Shown: in pieces, positions 50,555 through 59,519 of the stretch
How positions within the stretch are numbered: the first letter of the stretch is position 1
Layout: each line of letters opens with the position of its first letter
NCBI GenBank assembly: GCA_964590395.1
Contig: CAZPVT010000034.1
Span: 1-64,000, forward strand
Direction of reading: 5' to 3'
DNA: 64,000 nt
From: JAOABP01 sp964590395
GTDB taxonomy: Bacteria > Hydrothermota > Tepidihabitantia > Tepidihabitantales > Tepidihabitantaceae
Translations under genes and position numbers: made by a program
The notes under the pieces: model-generated
What the model saw: only the letters and a program-made list of their open reading frames with translations
What the model was told of the DNA's origin: nothing
Databases searched by the model: none

Positions 50555-50561
50555 TTATAAT
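50534..50561 (+). promoter_or_regulatory. Consensus promoter of secreted protein gene at 50583
   Basis: TTGACA (50534-50539), 16-nt spacer, TATAAT (50556-50561), both perfect. A short leader with SD AAAGGAGGT (50571-50579) leads to ATG 50583. Confidence 0.82.
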
Positions 50562-50582
50562 AGTAGATAGAAAGGAGGTAGT

Positions 50583-51920
50583 ATGAAACCGACAGTTGTC
50601 GTCTGCTTGGTTATGCTGGCTGTTACCCTATGCTTCAGCCAGTATCAGTTTGGCGTGGTCTGCTCAACCGACAACCGTTTCGCAACCGGGCCCAACAACA
50701 GTCACAAACTGGCATTCAGTTCTGAGATACTTGACCCGGCTCGAGATACCGTAACACTGGTCTTTCAGTCTCAGGGGAGTATCTATATCTGTTTTTCCGG
50801 TAACAGCGCTCCTAATCCGTGGTCAAGACCAGTTGCTTACTATCCGGGTAACGAACCGGCAATCGCCTATGGAAGAGATGGTAACCGTCATCTGGTCTGG
50901 GTTATGATGGATACCATCACCCGCGCATTGAATGTCTTCTATCGGGTGCTTGAGTACCGGATGTTGCCAATAAATGTCAGTTTTTCGGGTAATAACTGTC
51001 ATTATCCGGATGTGTTTGCCGATGAGCAGGGTGTCGCCCATATCGTGTGGGCGGAGTCTTTGTCCGGCAGTAGTCAGATTTACTACCAGAAGGCGGATGT
51101 CAATGGACGGATTGGTGAAAGGTTTCTTGTTTCCAGTAGCGGTGGCTATTGCCTATCCCCGTCAATTGAAAAGTTTGGCGATACGATTACTGTGATCTGG
51201 CAGGAGTATGAGCCGAGCCAACCCCCGCCGTATAGCATTGTGTGCCGGCGTCAGGCTAACGGTGCCTGGTTGTCAGAGGAGATTCTTGCCCAGAGCAGTG
51301 AACCTCTGTCCCATCCAGCGCTGGATTTCTCTCCGGGCAATGAAGGGATTTCTGCCTGCTGGGATTTTAACAATGGGGGGAATCTTGAGGTGCGATTTTA
51401 CGGTGGGAATCCGGGCGGTGGTTTTTCAACACCCGGTGCTTCCACCGCGCCGGTTATGGCAACAGTGGGTGGTGTCTGGTCGTATTACTTCTGGGAGGAG
51501 GAGTCAGCCGGGGTGAAAGATATCTACAGCCATTTCTACTACTTTATGAGCGGCTGGTCGCGTGGTTCACTGCGCCAGTTGTTTATGCTCAACGAACCGG
51601 TTTATGCTCCTAACTGCCTCGGGGCGCTGGTGGTCTGGACACAGGGTGAATCTGCACCTTATAAGGTGATGTGGGGATTTTTCGGTTATCCGATCAGCAT
51701 CGCTGAACCGGTCGAGCCGAGAAATGCCAGGCTGAAAAGCATGATCGCCAGCAATCTCCTGAAAACACCAGATGCAGATCAGTCATCATATCTTCTGGAC
51801 ATCACCGGTAGAAAGGTGATGAGAGTGCAGGCCGGCACCAACGATATCAGCAGAGTCAAGCCCGGGGTTTATTATCTGCAGACCGGCAATTACCGGGAAC
51901 GGCTAACCGTTATCCGGTAG
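50583..51920 (+). CDS. Secreted beta-propeller-like protein with sorting domain
   Basis: A 445-residue exported protein with signal peptide MKPTVVVCLVMLAVTLCFS. Repeating units of about 50 residues such as PDVFADEQGVAHIVWAES and PSIEKFGDTITVIWQEYE resemble BNR/sialidase-like propeller blades without an identifiable active site. The C-terminus (LDITGRKVMRV...VKPGVYYLQTG) is a short type A sorting-like domain, lacking the usual YPNP start. Perfect promoter and SD suggest strong expression. Confidence 0.75.
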   Translation: MKPTVVVCLVMLAVTLCFSQYQFGVVCSTDNRFATGPNNSHKLAFSSEILDPARDTVTLVFQSQGSIYICFSGNSAPNPWSRPVAYYPGNEPAIAYGRDGNRHLVWVMMDTITRALNVFYRVLEYRMLPINVSFSGNNCHYPDVFADEQGVAHIVWAESLSGSSQIYYQKADVNGRIGERFLVSSSGGYCLSPSIEKFGDTITVIWQEYEPSQPPPYSIVCRRQANGAWLSEEILAQSSEPLSHPALDFSPGNEGISACWDFNNGGNLEVRFYGGNPGGGFSTPGASTAPVMATVGGVWSYYFWEEESAGVKDIYSHFYYFMSGWSRGSLRQLFMLNEPVYAPNCLGALVVWTQGESAPYKVMWGFFGYPISIAEPVEPRNARLKSMIASNLLKTPDADQSSYLLDITGRKVMRVQAGTNDISRVKPGVYYLQTGNYRERLTVIR

Positions 51921-52066
51921 AAAGGTATAGTTGAGCAGTAGTGGGTGTTGAGTTGATTTCAGGGAAAGCACTAAGCAGGAGGCGCAATATCGTCAATACC
52001 ATTTGGGCGGTGGTGTCGTAGCGGGTGTTATATTTTCTCGGTTCTTTGGGGAAAGGAGCTAAGTCT

Positions 52067-52420
52067 TCAGAATAGCATAATTTCAAAGCCCTGCTCAATA
52101 TAGCGGGCGATTACAGGATGATTATCCAGTTCACCGCACAGTTGTAATCCCTGTTCCACCACCGCGGGCACAACCGTATTCTTCTGGGCACAGGCGCGAC
52201 ACACGCAGTCAATCAGACGGGAGTTTTTTGCTTTCTGCCAGAGGCTGGCAAACGGCTTGGTTTCGTTCCGTAAAAGCGATACCTGCTTGGTGGCATCACC
52301 TTCAACTACCACCTTTACCTCCCAGCCTTTTGCCTGCATATCCAAAGCGTTCAAAAGGGCATGGGCAAATACCACCGGGTCCGAGTTGAAGACAAAGATG
52401 GCAATTCGTTTTTTCTCCAT
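52067..52420 (-). CDS. DsrE-like family protein
   Basis: A 117-residue protein with the DsrE/F-like layout: IAIFVFNSDPVVFAHALLNALDM near the N-terminus, a strand VKVVVEGDATKQV and a cysteine-containing segment CVCRACAQK at about 71-79. DsrE-like proteins handle sulfur or redox chemistry; the role here is unknown. SD AAAGGAGC precedes ATG. It is divergent from the alcohol dehydrogenase. Confidence 0.75.
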   Translation of the reverse strand: MEKKRIAIFVFNSDPVVFAHALLNALDMQAKGWEVKVVVEGDATKQVSLLRNETKPFASLWQKAKNSRLIDCVCRACAQKNTVVPAVVEQGLQLCGELDNHPVIARYIEQGFEIMLF

Positions 52421-52488
52421 AAACCGCTCCTTTTATTAAGCATCAAAGATAGGTTAATCAATCTGTTTGGTTATGTCAAATGTAAGGC

Positions 52489-52516
52489 TTGCTTTGAAAG
52501 TTTTTTCAGTTTTAAT
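52489..52516 (+). promoter_or_regulatory. Weak promoter of the alcohol dehydrogenase gene
   Basis: TTGCTT (52489-52494), 16-nt spacer, TTTAAT (52511-52516), 7 nt before ATG 52524. The -35 is weak but the spacing copies the other leaderless-type promoters. Confidence 0.35.
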
Positions 52517-52523
52517 TAATCTG

Positions 52524-53519
52524 ATGTGGGCGATGGTATTAAACGAAATCGGACCGGTGGAGAAGGAGCCACTAAAACTGACCGAGATACCGATTCCTGA
52601 GCCAGATTCGGGTGAAATACGGGTGAAGGTGCTTGCCTGCGGTGTCTGCCATACCGATATTCATATAGTTGAGGGTGATATCAAACCACCTGCACTGCCG
52701 TTAATTTTAGGACATCAGATCGTTGGTGTGGTGGAGAAAACAGGTCCGGGTGTGGAGGAGCCATTACCGGGAAAAGTTGTCGGAGTGCCCTGGCTCGGTG
52801 CTGTTTGTGGCAGGTGCCGTTATTGTGAGCGGGGAATGGAGAATCTCTGTTCAGATGTCCGATTCACCGGTTTCCATTATCAGGGTGGTTATGCGGAATA
52901 TACAATCGTCAAAACCGGTTTCTGTTATCCTCTGCCGGAGGAGATCTCTCCGGTCAGTCTGGCACCCCTGCTTTGTGCTGGTGTGATCGGTTATCGCAGT
53001 CTGAAAAGGGCAGAGATAAAGCCCGGAGATAGTGTTGGGCTTTACGGTTTTGGTGCTTCAGCCCATATCTGCCTGCAGATATTAAAACACTGGGGGTGTA
53101 GGGTGGCGGTTTTTACCCGCACTTCGGCCCATCAGACACACGCCCGGGAACTGGGTGCGGGTTGGGTGGGTACCGCCCAGGAGAAACCGCCTTTCCGATT
53201 AGATGCGGGTGTGATTTTCGCTCCAGCTGGGGAACTGGTACCTTTAGCCCTTGCCCATCTGGATAAAGGAGGCACTATTGCCCTCGCCGGTATCCATATG
53301 AGTCCGATCCCGGGTTTTAACTATCGCCTCATTTACGAGGAACGAACAGTGCGGTCGGTTGCCAACAGTACCAGAGATGATGTCCGGGAGTTTTTGTGTC
53401 TAGCCCGTGAGATCTCAATCCGGACAACGGTTACTAACATGCCCCTAAATCAGGCAAATGAGGCGCTTATCCGGGTCAAGCACAGTCAGATAAACGGGGC
53501 GGTGGTGCTTGTAGTTTAG
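52524..53519 (+). CDS. Zinc-dependent alcohol dehydrogenase
   Basis: A 331-residue medium-chain dehydrogenase. It has the catalytic zinc Cys in ACGVCHTD, the GHQIVGVV motif, the structural-zinc cysteines CGRCRYCERGMENLC and a Rossmann segment VGLYGFGASAH. It resembles the AdhA/AdhP group. The substrate is unknown. ATG 52524 (MWAMVLNEIG) or 52533 are possible starts; the promoter spacing favours 52524. A longer frame from 52467 lies across the promoter. Confidence 0.88.
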   Translation: MWAMVLNEIGPVEKEPLKLTEIPIPEPDSGEIRVKVLACGVCHTDIHIVEGDIKPPALPLILGHQIVGVVEKTGPGVEEPLPGKVVGVPWLGAVCGRCRYCERGMENLCSDVRFTGFHYQGGYAEYTIVKTGFCYPLPEEISPVSLAPLLCAGVIGYRSLKRAEIKPGDSVGLYGFGASAHICLQILKHWGCRVAVFTRTSAHQTHARELGAGWVGTAQEKPPFRLDAGVIFAPAGELVPLALAHLDKGGTIALAGIHMSPIPGFNYRLIYEERTVRSVANSTRDDVREFLCLAREISIRTTVTNMPLNQANEALIRVKHSQINGAVVLVV

Positions 53520-53560
53520 AAAAGATATTGGGTGTAGTTTAATCATTTGAAGGGGGAGTG

Positions 53561-54355
53561 ATGGACTGGTTGAATAAAGCAGAAAAGGCAGCCCAAGAGG
53601 TGTGGCGAGTGCTGGGTGAGGGCTGGGAGGAAAGGGTTTATGAGGAGGCTCTGGCACATGAACTGCGACTACGCAAGATTCCTTACGAACGGCAGCGGAA
53701 TTTTGAGATACTATACAGGGGTTACAAGGTGGGAGAGGGTCGGGCAGATCTGATTCTGAATCCTTTGTGGGCGGGCAGGGGTGGAAGTGAGGTGGTGTTG
53801 GAGTTGAAGTCGGTAAAGAATATCACTGAGGCGCATCAGCGGCAGGTGCAGGTCTATATGGTGGCGCTGAATATTGAAAAGGGAGCGGTTTTGAGTTTCG
53901 GGGACGGGATTTTGATGCAGGAGGTGAAAAGGCAGGCGCGAAACCTGGACGATACTGTTGCCCAGCCAACAAAGACCCGTCGGCAACTCGGCACGATACT
54001 GAAATCTGCAGCAGAGATGGTTTACCAGTATTTTGGTTCTGAGTTCATTTACCGGGAGAAGGGGATAGAACTATTTCCCAATGCGATCGGTGTGGAGTTA
54101 CGGCTGAATGGAATTGAGTTTTCTTTCGGCAGATTTCCGGTTTGCTACAAGCATCATCAGGTGAGCGAAGTTGATTTTAATTTTATATTTCCGGATGGGG
54201 TGGTTGCCAATGTATTAGCCTATAAAAAGTTAGAGGAGATTGAGGACGAGACAGCAGAGTTCACCGAGGCGGTGAAGATGTTTGGCTTGAAAAATGGCTA
54301 TCTAGTCTTTATTCCGTACCGGGAGGGTGATAAGATTATTGTGAGAGCGGTTTAA
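53561..54355 (+). CDS. GxxExxY / PD-(D/E)XK_3-like protein with duplicated nuclease fold
   Basis: A 264-residue protein. Residues about 10-125 match the GxxExxY family of PD-(D/E)XK_3 folds: VLGEGWEERVYEEALAHELR, then D63 and the E81-x-K83 of VVLELKSV. Residues about 145-260 look like a second copy (ELRLNGIEFSFGR, D205, then LAYK with E replaced by Ala at about 220), so only the first site seems intact. The biochemical role of this family is unknown. SD AGGGGGAG precedes GTG/ATG at 53558/53561. Confidence 0.7.
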   Translation: MDWLNKAEKAAQEVWRVLGEGWEERVYEEALAHELRLRKIPYERQRNFEILYRGYKVGEGRADLILNPLWAGRGGSEVVLELKSVKNITEAHQRQVQVYMVALNIEKGAVLSFGDGILMQEVKRQARNLDDTVAQPTKTRRQLGTILKSAAEMVYQYFGSEFIYREKGIELFPNAIGVELRLNGIEFSFGRFPVCYKHHQVSEVDFNFIFPDGVVANVLAYKKLEEIEDETAEFTEAVKMFGLKNGYLVFIPYREGDKIIVRAV

Positions 54356-54360
54356 CTGTA

Positions 54361-54388
54361 TTGACAAACGTATTTATTTTTGTAAACT
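54361..54388 (+). promoter_or_regulatory. Promoter of the secreted protein gene at 54439
   Basis: TTGACA (54361-54366), 16-nt spacer, TAAACT (54383-54388). A leader of about 45 nt with SD AAAAGGAGG leads to ATG 54439. Confidence 0.5.
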
Positions 54389-54438
54389 CTGGGTGTGAGG
54401 TCCGTATCCTAAGTCGTAAACAATAAAAGGAGGTTTTT

Positions 54439-55827
54439 ATGAGAAAGGCGTTAGCGCTGGTTTTACTGCCGGCAATCGGGCTGGCAATCTACGATATGAA
54501 GTGGTTTGACTTAAACAACTGGCGCTGTCCGTTTTATAACTATGGCCCTTGGGGTATAGATAACACCGGACTCCCTCGTGCTGGGGGCAGTTGGCCATCG
54601 CCCTTGCGCAACTTTTATATATTTGGTGCGGGTCCCTGGGCTGGCACGGTCGCAGGTAATGAGACGCTGGTAACCATAGGCTACAATCCGAATACCGCCG
54701 CAAGCGAGATGGTGCCGGTGCTCTGTCGCTACTATCATCAGGGGACAGGAGATTCCTTGGACCGAATTTATAAATATCCGGGTGACTGGCCCGCACCGTT
54801 GAACCGGTTTCCGATGGCACCGCAGGAGCCGCGATCCGAAATGGACTTATGGATGTGCTTCAGCGATTCCGAGCCTGACTATCATACACCGCCTGGTAGA
54901 CCGCTCGGAATTGATCTTTATCTGACGGTTTATGGCTTCACCGACTCCTTTTCCCGGGATATGTTTATTCTGAAGTATGAACTGGCAAATGCCAGTGGTG
55001 CGGCATTGAGTCAGATTTATTTCGGGATCGCGATGGATGCCGACGTAGGTAGTTGCACTGATGATATGGCGGGGTTGATTCTGAATCGGCGTTTCGCGGT
55101 AGGCTCGGACACATTCTGGGTGAAGAATGTCGCCTTTTTCTATGATTTTGATAACAGTGAAATGCCCGGAGAAAACTGGGAGAGTGGAACCCCAGGCGCG
55201 GTAGCGATTCGTCTGCTTCTGGCACCAAACAATCGCGATCTTACCGCATTCAAGAGGTTCACCATTGAGTTTGACCCGGCGACAGATCCGGAGCAGTATC
55301 TGACACTAAAGGGTTATGATTACCGTAACGGTGATTATGTACCATACGATTCATTGGATTCAGTACCCGGTGATAAAAGGGGACTGCTTGCGGTTGGTCC
55401 GGTTGATCTGGCACCGGCTGAGGTTGCCACTTACTATTTTGCGGTTATCGCTGCGCCTTATGGCACCCAGGGGCAGATGCCTTGGGAACGGGATACTACC
55501 GAACTGGCGCTAAGATGCTGGTGGGCAGAACAGGTGCTGGCAAGGATTCTTGGCATTGAAGAAGAGAGACAGCCGGCACAGGTTAATAGGGAGCTAAAGG
55601 TATATCCGAACCCGTGTGTCTTAGGTAGCCATTTGCGTGTTGCTTTTGACGGAATGGTGGATATCTATGATACTCAGGGTAGACTCGTCCGTGTTTTGAA
55701 CGGAAAAGAGGGAGTCTGGGATACAAGGGATGTGAATGGGAGAGTGGTTCCTGCCGGAGTCTATTTTGTGCAACCGGCTGGTGCTAAAGGTGGAAGACAG
55801 AAGGTGCTGTTGGTACGCGGGCGTTAA
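54439..55827 (+). CDS. Secreted protein with type IX-like sorting domain
   Basis: A 462-residue exported protein (signal MRKALALVLLPAIGLA). The body has no domain I recognise; it is rich in Trp, Tyr and Asp and includes YGPWGIDNTG and FGAGPWAGTV, patterns seen in proteins of unknown function in related candidate phyla. The C-terminus (VYPNPCVLG...VDIYDTQGRLVRVL...WDTRDVNGRVVPAGVYFV) is a type A sorting/FlgD-Ig domain. Confidence 0.72.
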   Translation: MRKALALVLLPAIGLAIYDMKWFDLNNWRCPFYNYGPWGIDNTGLPRAGGSWPSPLRNFYIFGAGPWAGTVAGNETLVTIGYNPNTAASEMVPVLCRYYHQGTGDSLDRIYKYPGDWPAPLNRFPMAPQEPRSEMDLWMCFSDSEPDYHTPPGRPLGIDLYLTVYGFTDSFSRDMFILKYELANASGAALSQIYFGIAMDADVGSCTDDMAGLILNRRFAVGSDTFWVKNVAFFYDFDNSEMPGENWESGTPGAVAIRLLLAPNNRDLTAFKRFTIEFDPATDPEQYLTLKGYDYRNGDYVPYDSLDSVPGDKRGLLAVGPVDLAPAEVATYYFAVIAAPYGTQGQMPWERDTTELALRCWWAEQVLARILGIEEERQPAQVNRELKVYPNPCVLGSHLRVAFDGMVDIYDTQGRLVRVLNGKEGVWDTRDVNGRVVPAGVYFVQPAGAKGGRQKVLLVRGR

Positions 55828-55874
55828 AAAAGAATTCAGACGTCAGAATAAAGTTTAAAGTTTTAAAACCGGAG

Positions 55875-57287
55875 TCAATTCTCTCCGTTCGGGTTTTCGT
55901 GGGTGATTCTTAGAAGATAGAAGTCTTTCTGGATGAGTTGATTTGGTGGCAGAGTCAAGGTGCAGGTTTGAGGGGAATAAAGATTGCCTGCACTCGCGGT
56001 CAAAATATATGTGCCACTTGGGATAGGTTTGATGACATAAGTTCCTAAGTCCGGGTCGGTGGTTTGTTCGCCGACTATCGGTCCTTTGTAAGTAATAATG
56101 CCTGGTAGTGGTTTGGTGGTTGAGCGATCGTAAATTGTGCCGGTGAGGATAGAGTATTGGACCGGCTGCAAAGCGATAATCGCAGATTGCTCCCGGTCGC
56201 CAAGAATTAGCATTGTGTCAGTGCGGGCGAGGTAGCCGTCGCGCCGGGTTTGAATTACAATTCTGCCTCGCGGCAAGCGGGTAAGCGTGAGTTCACCAAG
56301 GGGATTGGTTTCGCCGGTAAACTGGCGAACGCCATCAAGTTTTATCTCCGCCCGGATGCGCTCCTGGGATTGGGCATCAATAATCCTAATTCTCAAACTT
56401 CCGGCGCCACGGCGCGGCAGTTGGATACGGATGCCGAGTCGATGTAATAAACCGAGTTTGCCATAAGGCGATAAGGAGTAGTCAATTGTCAGGTTGGTCA
56501 GGTTGATGCCGACACCAGCGGTAATTCCGCTAAAAAGACCGAGGCTTTTGAGATCAACGGGACCGGTACGATAGCCTATGCGCAGGCTGATCTCCTTAAA
56601 AGGCAGATACTCAATTCCGAATCGGAAGTTGAGCCGGCGGTCAAAGGGGTATACACCGTCAATTGCGGATTTGAACTTCGGGGTGGTGTAAGCAATACCA
56701 ATGGCTATTTCCGCAGGCAGGGGTTCAAGGCTGGTATATTTCAGAGCGCCGAAGTTGCGTAGGGCAATGCCAGCCTGAATGAAACTGAGCGGTTGAGCAG
56801 AAAAGCCTATATCAAAGCCTGCACCGTAGCCTCTATCAGTGTAGAGGTCCTGATAACATCCTTTAACTCCAGCCCCTAAATAATAATTTTTTACGATCGG
56901 AATACCGAAGCCGAACGCAAGAACCGCATCCCAGACAGAAAAGGTATCAATCGGCTGATTATTTTTATCCCAGAACTCGATTTCTGGTGTTACCGAGTAA
57001 AGCAGGCCCAATCCGAATCTTCCCTGATTCATGGGTAGTGCAAAGTGAAGAAGTTCGTCGGTGGTGCCGGCAAAGGCCGAATGGTGGGTAAAGGAGATGG
57101 AGTACTCGTCGGTTTTTCCCAGTCCGGCACAGTTCCAATAAAGTGCAGTGGCATCATCAGCGATTGCAGTGAATGCTTCACCCATTCCGGTAGCACGTGG
57201 ACCCTGCCCAAGGCGCAATACGGGCATAACCGTTGGGCTGTTTATCTCCCATGGTAAAATCGTGAGCAAGAAAATTGTCAGGCTCAT
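55875..57287 (-). CDS. PorV/PorQ-like outer membrane protein with carboxypeptidase-regulatory-like C-terminus
   Basis: A 470-residue protein. Residues 1 to about 300 match the PorV/PorQ (UPF0164) type: signal-like N-terminus, RATGMGEAFTAIADDATALYWN-type motif, and alternating beta-strands. Residues about 310-380 and 385-460 are two Ig-like modules of the PEGA or carboxypeptidase-regulatory type, a fusion not found in classic PorV. PorV is a T9SS shuttle component, which fits the sorting-domain proteins in this window. It follows the 360-residue gene in an operon (2 nt apart). Confidence 0.82.
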   Translation of the reverse strand: MSLTIFLLTILPWEINSPTVMPVLRLGQGPRATGMGEAFTAIADDATALYWNCAGLGKTDEYSISFTHHSAFAGTTDELLHFALPMNQGRFGLGLLYSVTPEIEFWDKNNQPIDTFSVWDAVLAFGFGIPIVKNYYLGAGVKGCYQDLYTDRGYGAGFDIGFSAQPLSFIQAGIALRNFGALKYTSLEPLPAEIAIGIAYTTPKFKSAIDGVYPFDRRLNFRFGIEYLPFKEISLRIGYRTGPVDLKSLGLFSGITAGVGINLTNLTIDYSLSPYGKLGLLHRLGIRIQLPRRGAGSLRIRIIDAQSQERIRAEIKLDGVRQFTGETNPLGELTLTRLPRGRIVIQTRRDGYLARTDTMLILGDREQSAIIALQPVQYSILTGTIYDRSTTKPLPGIITYKGPIVGEQTTDPDLGTYVIKPIPSGTYILTASAGNLYSPQTCTLTLPPNQLIQKDFYLLRITHENPNGEN

Positions 57288-57289
57288 AA

Positions 57290-58372
57290 CTACCTTGGGT
57301 TGACGACCAGTTTCTTGTGAATTTTTATTATTCCTTTTCCGAGTTTGAATTCGAGGAGATAATGATACAAACCAGGGGCGACCGACTGGTGGTTTTTGTT
57401 TCTCGCCTGCCAGTTGAGAAGATGAACGCCCGCAGTTAAGTATTCGTTATCTATCAGGGTGCAAATCTGTTCTCCTGCCCGATTAAAAATTGTCAGGGTT
57501 ACCCAGCCCGGGTTAGGCAGAGAGAAGACAAATACAGTATGGTCATAAAGCGGATTAGGATAGTTGTGGACAGTTAAAATGGGCACAAGAAATATTTTTA
57601 ACTCTGCTTGGGCTTTTAGCAGGGTGTCGATCGCAGAAAACGCTTTGATAATCAGTTTAACCGAATCCATAGCGTTAGTATCACCTGATAGTTGGGATGG
57701 TGTGGAAATAAGCAGGTTGAAATAGACGCGTCTACTAGGGATGATGAATCCGAGGTCAGGTAAACCGTCGGTATCGGTGTCGGTTAGAGGGGTGGTTCCG
57801 GTGGAGTCTAAAAGGCGGGCAGTCCAGCCGGATGGTAACATAGGAGGCTGAAGTTCGATAGTTGAACCGAGGTGGTGCGCAAAATCGACATAGAAAAGAA
57901 AATGCCTACTTTCTCCAAACTTAAGGCTTCCGGCCTGATTTGGTCCGAGGAGAAGGAACGTTTCAGTGGTAACCTGAACGTTGCTGAGGTAGAGGTCATT
58001 TTCCGGATCGCTATCCACGCTTAGCATTGTCGAGCAGGCCACCTGATGGCTGCCAACGGTAGCAATCCAGAGTGGAAATGAAATTGTAATTACAGAGTCA
58101 GGTAGAAGTGTAGTATTGACGGTGATGGTGTGATCATAGAGATCACCGATACGGAATCGGACATCAAAGTAGCGTTCCGGGAAATCACCGAAGTTGGCGA
58201 TTAATGCCCGAGGAGTTACGGTGTCACCCATTCTCAGTATGCCAACCGGAGCTGAGATTTCAATTGTGCCGATGTCGTGAATCTCCTGGGCTGGGATTTT
58301 ATTTATTATGGTTCCGGGGATTGTCAGTATTAGCAACAGATGCCAAAGGGAGGGCAGAGCGGATCTGGACAT
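57290..58372 (-). CDS. Secreted CARDB-like protein with type IX-like sorting domain
   Basis: A 360-residue exported protein (signal about residues 1-28). A CARDB-like Ig domain with GDTVTPRALIANFGDFPE covers about 35-130. A beta-rich region follows, then a C-terminal FlgD-Ig/sorting domain (NYPNPLYDHTVFVFSLP...IFNRAGEQICTL...WQARNKN...GLYHYLLE). It lies directly upstream of the PorV-like gene. Confidence 0.75.
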   Translation of the reverse strand: MSRSALPSLWHLLLILTIPGTIINKIPAQEIHDIGTIEISAPVGILRMGDTVTPRALIANFGDFPERYFDVRFRIGDLYDHTITVNTTLLPDSVITISFPLWIATVGSHQVACSTMLSVDSDPENDLYLSNVQVTTETFLLLGPNQAGSLKFGESRHFLFYVDFAHHLGSTIELQPPMLPSGWTARLLDSTGTTPLTDTDTDGLPDLGFIIPSRRVYFNLLISTPSQLSGDTNAMDSVKLIIKAFSAIDTLLKAQAELKIFLVPILTVHNYPNPLYDHTVFVFSLPNPGWVTLTIFNRAGEQICTLIDNEYLTAGVHLLNWQARNKNHQSVAPGLYHYLLEFKLGKGIIKIHKKLVVNPR

Positions 58373-58381
58373 TACTTGGGA

Positions 58382-58409
58382 ATTATAAGGCTGTTAACAT
58401 AACAGTCAA
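58382..58409 (-). promoter_or_regulatory. Promoter of the CARDB-like/PorV-like operon
   Basis: On the minus strand, TTGACT (58409-58404), 16-nt spacer, TATAAT (58387-58382), then 9 nt to ATG 58372. Confidence 0.65.
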
Positions 58410-58475
58410 TTCTCAACCTGGAGAGGGTTATGCTACTGGCGAAACTGTGGTAAAGAGCGATTATTGATACGCAAC

Positions 58476-58503
58476 TTGATTCCTGAAATTCGCTCCGTAT
58501 AAT
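58476..58503 (+). promoter_or_regulatory. Promoter of the trpS-ispD-dxr-rseP operon
   Basis: TTGATT (58476-58481), 16-nt spacer, TATAAT (58498-58503), 7 nt before ATG 58511. There is no room for a leader, SD or T-box. Confidence 0.68.
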
Positions 58504-58510
58504 CCGATAG

Positions 58511-59515
58511 ATGGAAAAGAAAAGAATTTTGACAGGCGACCGGCCAACCGGACCGTTGCATTTAGGACATTATGTCGGTTCGATTGCCAACCGGGTAAAG
58601 TTTCAGGATAGTTATGACACTTTTATCATCATCGCCGATATTCAGGCGCTGACGACTAACTTTGATAAGCCAGGGAGGTTGCGTCAGGATGTGCTGAATG
58701 TGACGATGGATAACATCGCCTGCGGCGTGGATCCGCAGAAGGCGACGATATTTGTTCAGTCAATGGTGCCGGCAATAGCCGAACTGACCATCATCTACGC
58801 CAACCTGGTTACCGTTCAGCAACTGCTCCACAATCCAACAATCAAGACTGAAGCGGTACAGTACAATTATGAGGAGTCAATGCCTTATGGTTTTTTGGGT
58901 TACCCGGTCAGTCAGGCAGCGGATATTACCTTCTGCCGGGCACATTTGGTACCGGTGGGCGAGGATCAGGCACCGCATATTGAACTGACCAGAAAGATCG
59001 TGAGGAAATTTAATGCCATTTATGCTCGGGTACTAGTTGAACCAGAACAAATACTCAATCCGCGGTTAATTGGCCTTGACGGGAATACCAAGATGTCCAA
59101 AAGTCTGGGAAACGCAATTTATCTATCGGATTCACCAGCCGAAGTGAAACGCAAGGTTAATTCTGCGGTAACTGATCCGGCAAGAATCCACCCTACTGAC
59201 AAGGGGCATCCAGAGGTATGCGTGGTGTTTTCCTATCATAAGACTTTCAACACCGAAGAGTCTACGGATGTTGAGGAGCGCTGTCGTGCTGGTACAATCG
59301 GCTGTGTGCCGTGTAAGGTACGGTTAAATGAGGTTTTAAATCGTTTTTTGGAGCCAATTCGGCAGCGCCGGTCAGAATTGGAGAAAAAGCCGGATGAACT
59401 CTGGGATATCCTTAATCAGGGTACAGCTCGTGCCCGCGCCGAGGGTGAAAGTACGATGGCACTGGTACGACAGGCGATGAAAACCGACTATTTTCTGGTT
59501 TCTCGTAATTGCTAA
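58511..59515 (+). CDS. trpS: Tryptophanyl-tRNA synthetase
   Basis: A 334-residue class I TrpRS. The HIGH-like motif is GDRPTGPLHLGHYVGS and the KMSKS motif is DGNTKMSKSLGNAI. Length is normal. It is the first gene of an operon with the MEP pathway genes, which is unusual company and probably incidental. ATG 58511 lies just after the promoter. Confidence 0.96.
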   Translation: MEKKRILTGDRPTGPLHLGHYVGSIANRVKFQDSYDTFIIIADIQALTTNFDKPGRLRQDVLNVTMDNIACGVDPQKATIFVQSMVPAIAELTIIYANLVTVQQLLHNPTIKTEAVQYNYEESMPYGFLGYPVSQAADITFCRAHLVPVGEDQAPHIELTRKIVRKFNAIYARVLVEPEQILNPRLIGLDGNTKMSKSLGNAIYLSDSPAEVKRKVNSAVTDPARIHPTDKGHPEVCVVFSYHKTFNTEESTDVEERCRAGTIGCVPCKVRLNEVLNRFLEPIRQRRSELEKKPDELWDILNQGTARARAEGESTMALVRQAMKTDYFLVSRNC

Positions 59516-59519
59516 AAAG

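Larger units (their letters stand above)
49913..50582. other. Gene-poor spacer with repeat copy D and a degenerate Gly-rich stretch
   Basis: This 670-nt stretch holds repeat copy D (49987-50153), then a region at 50243-50550 with GGT-rich short frames, then the promoter of the next gene. No convincing gene is seen. Confidence 0.6.
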
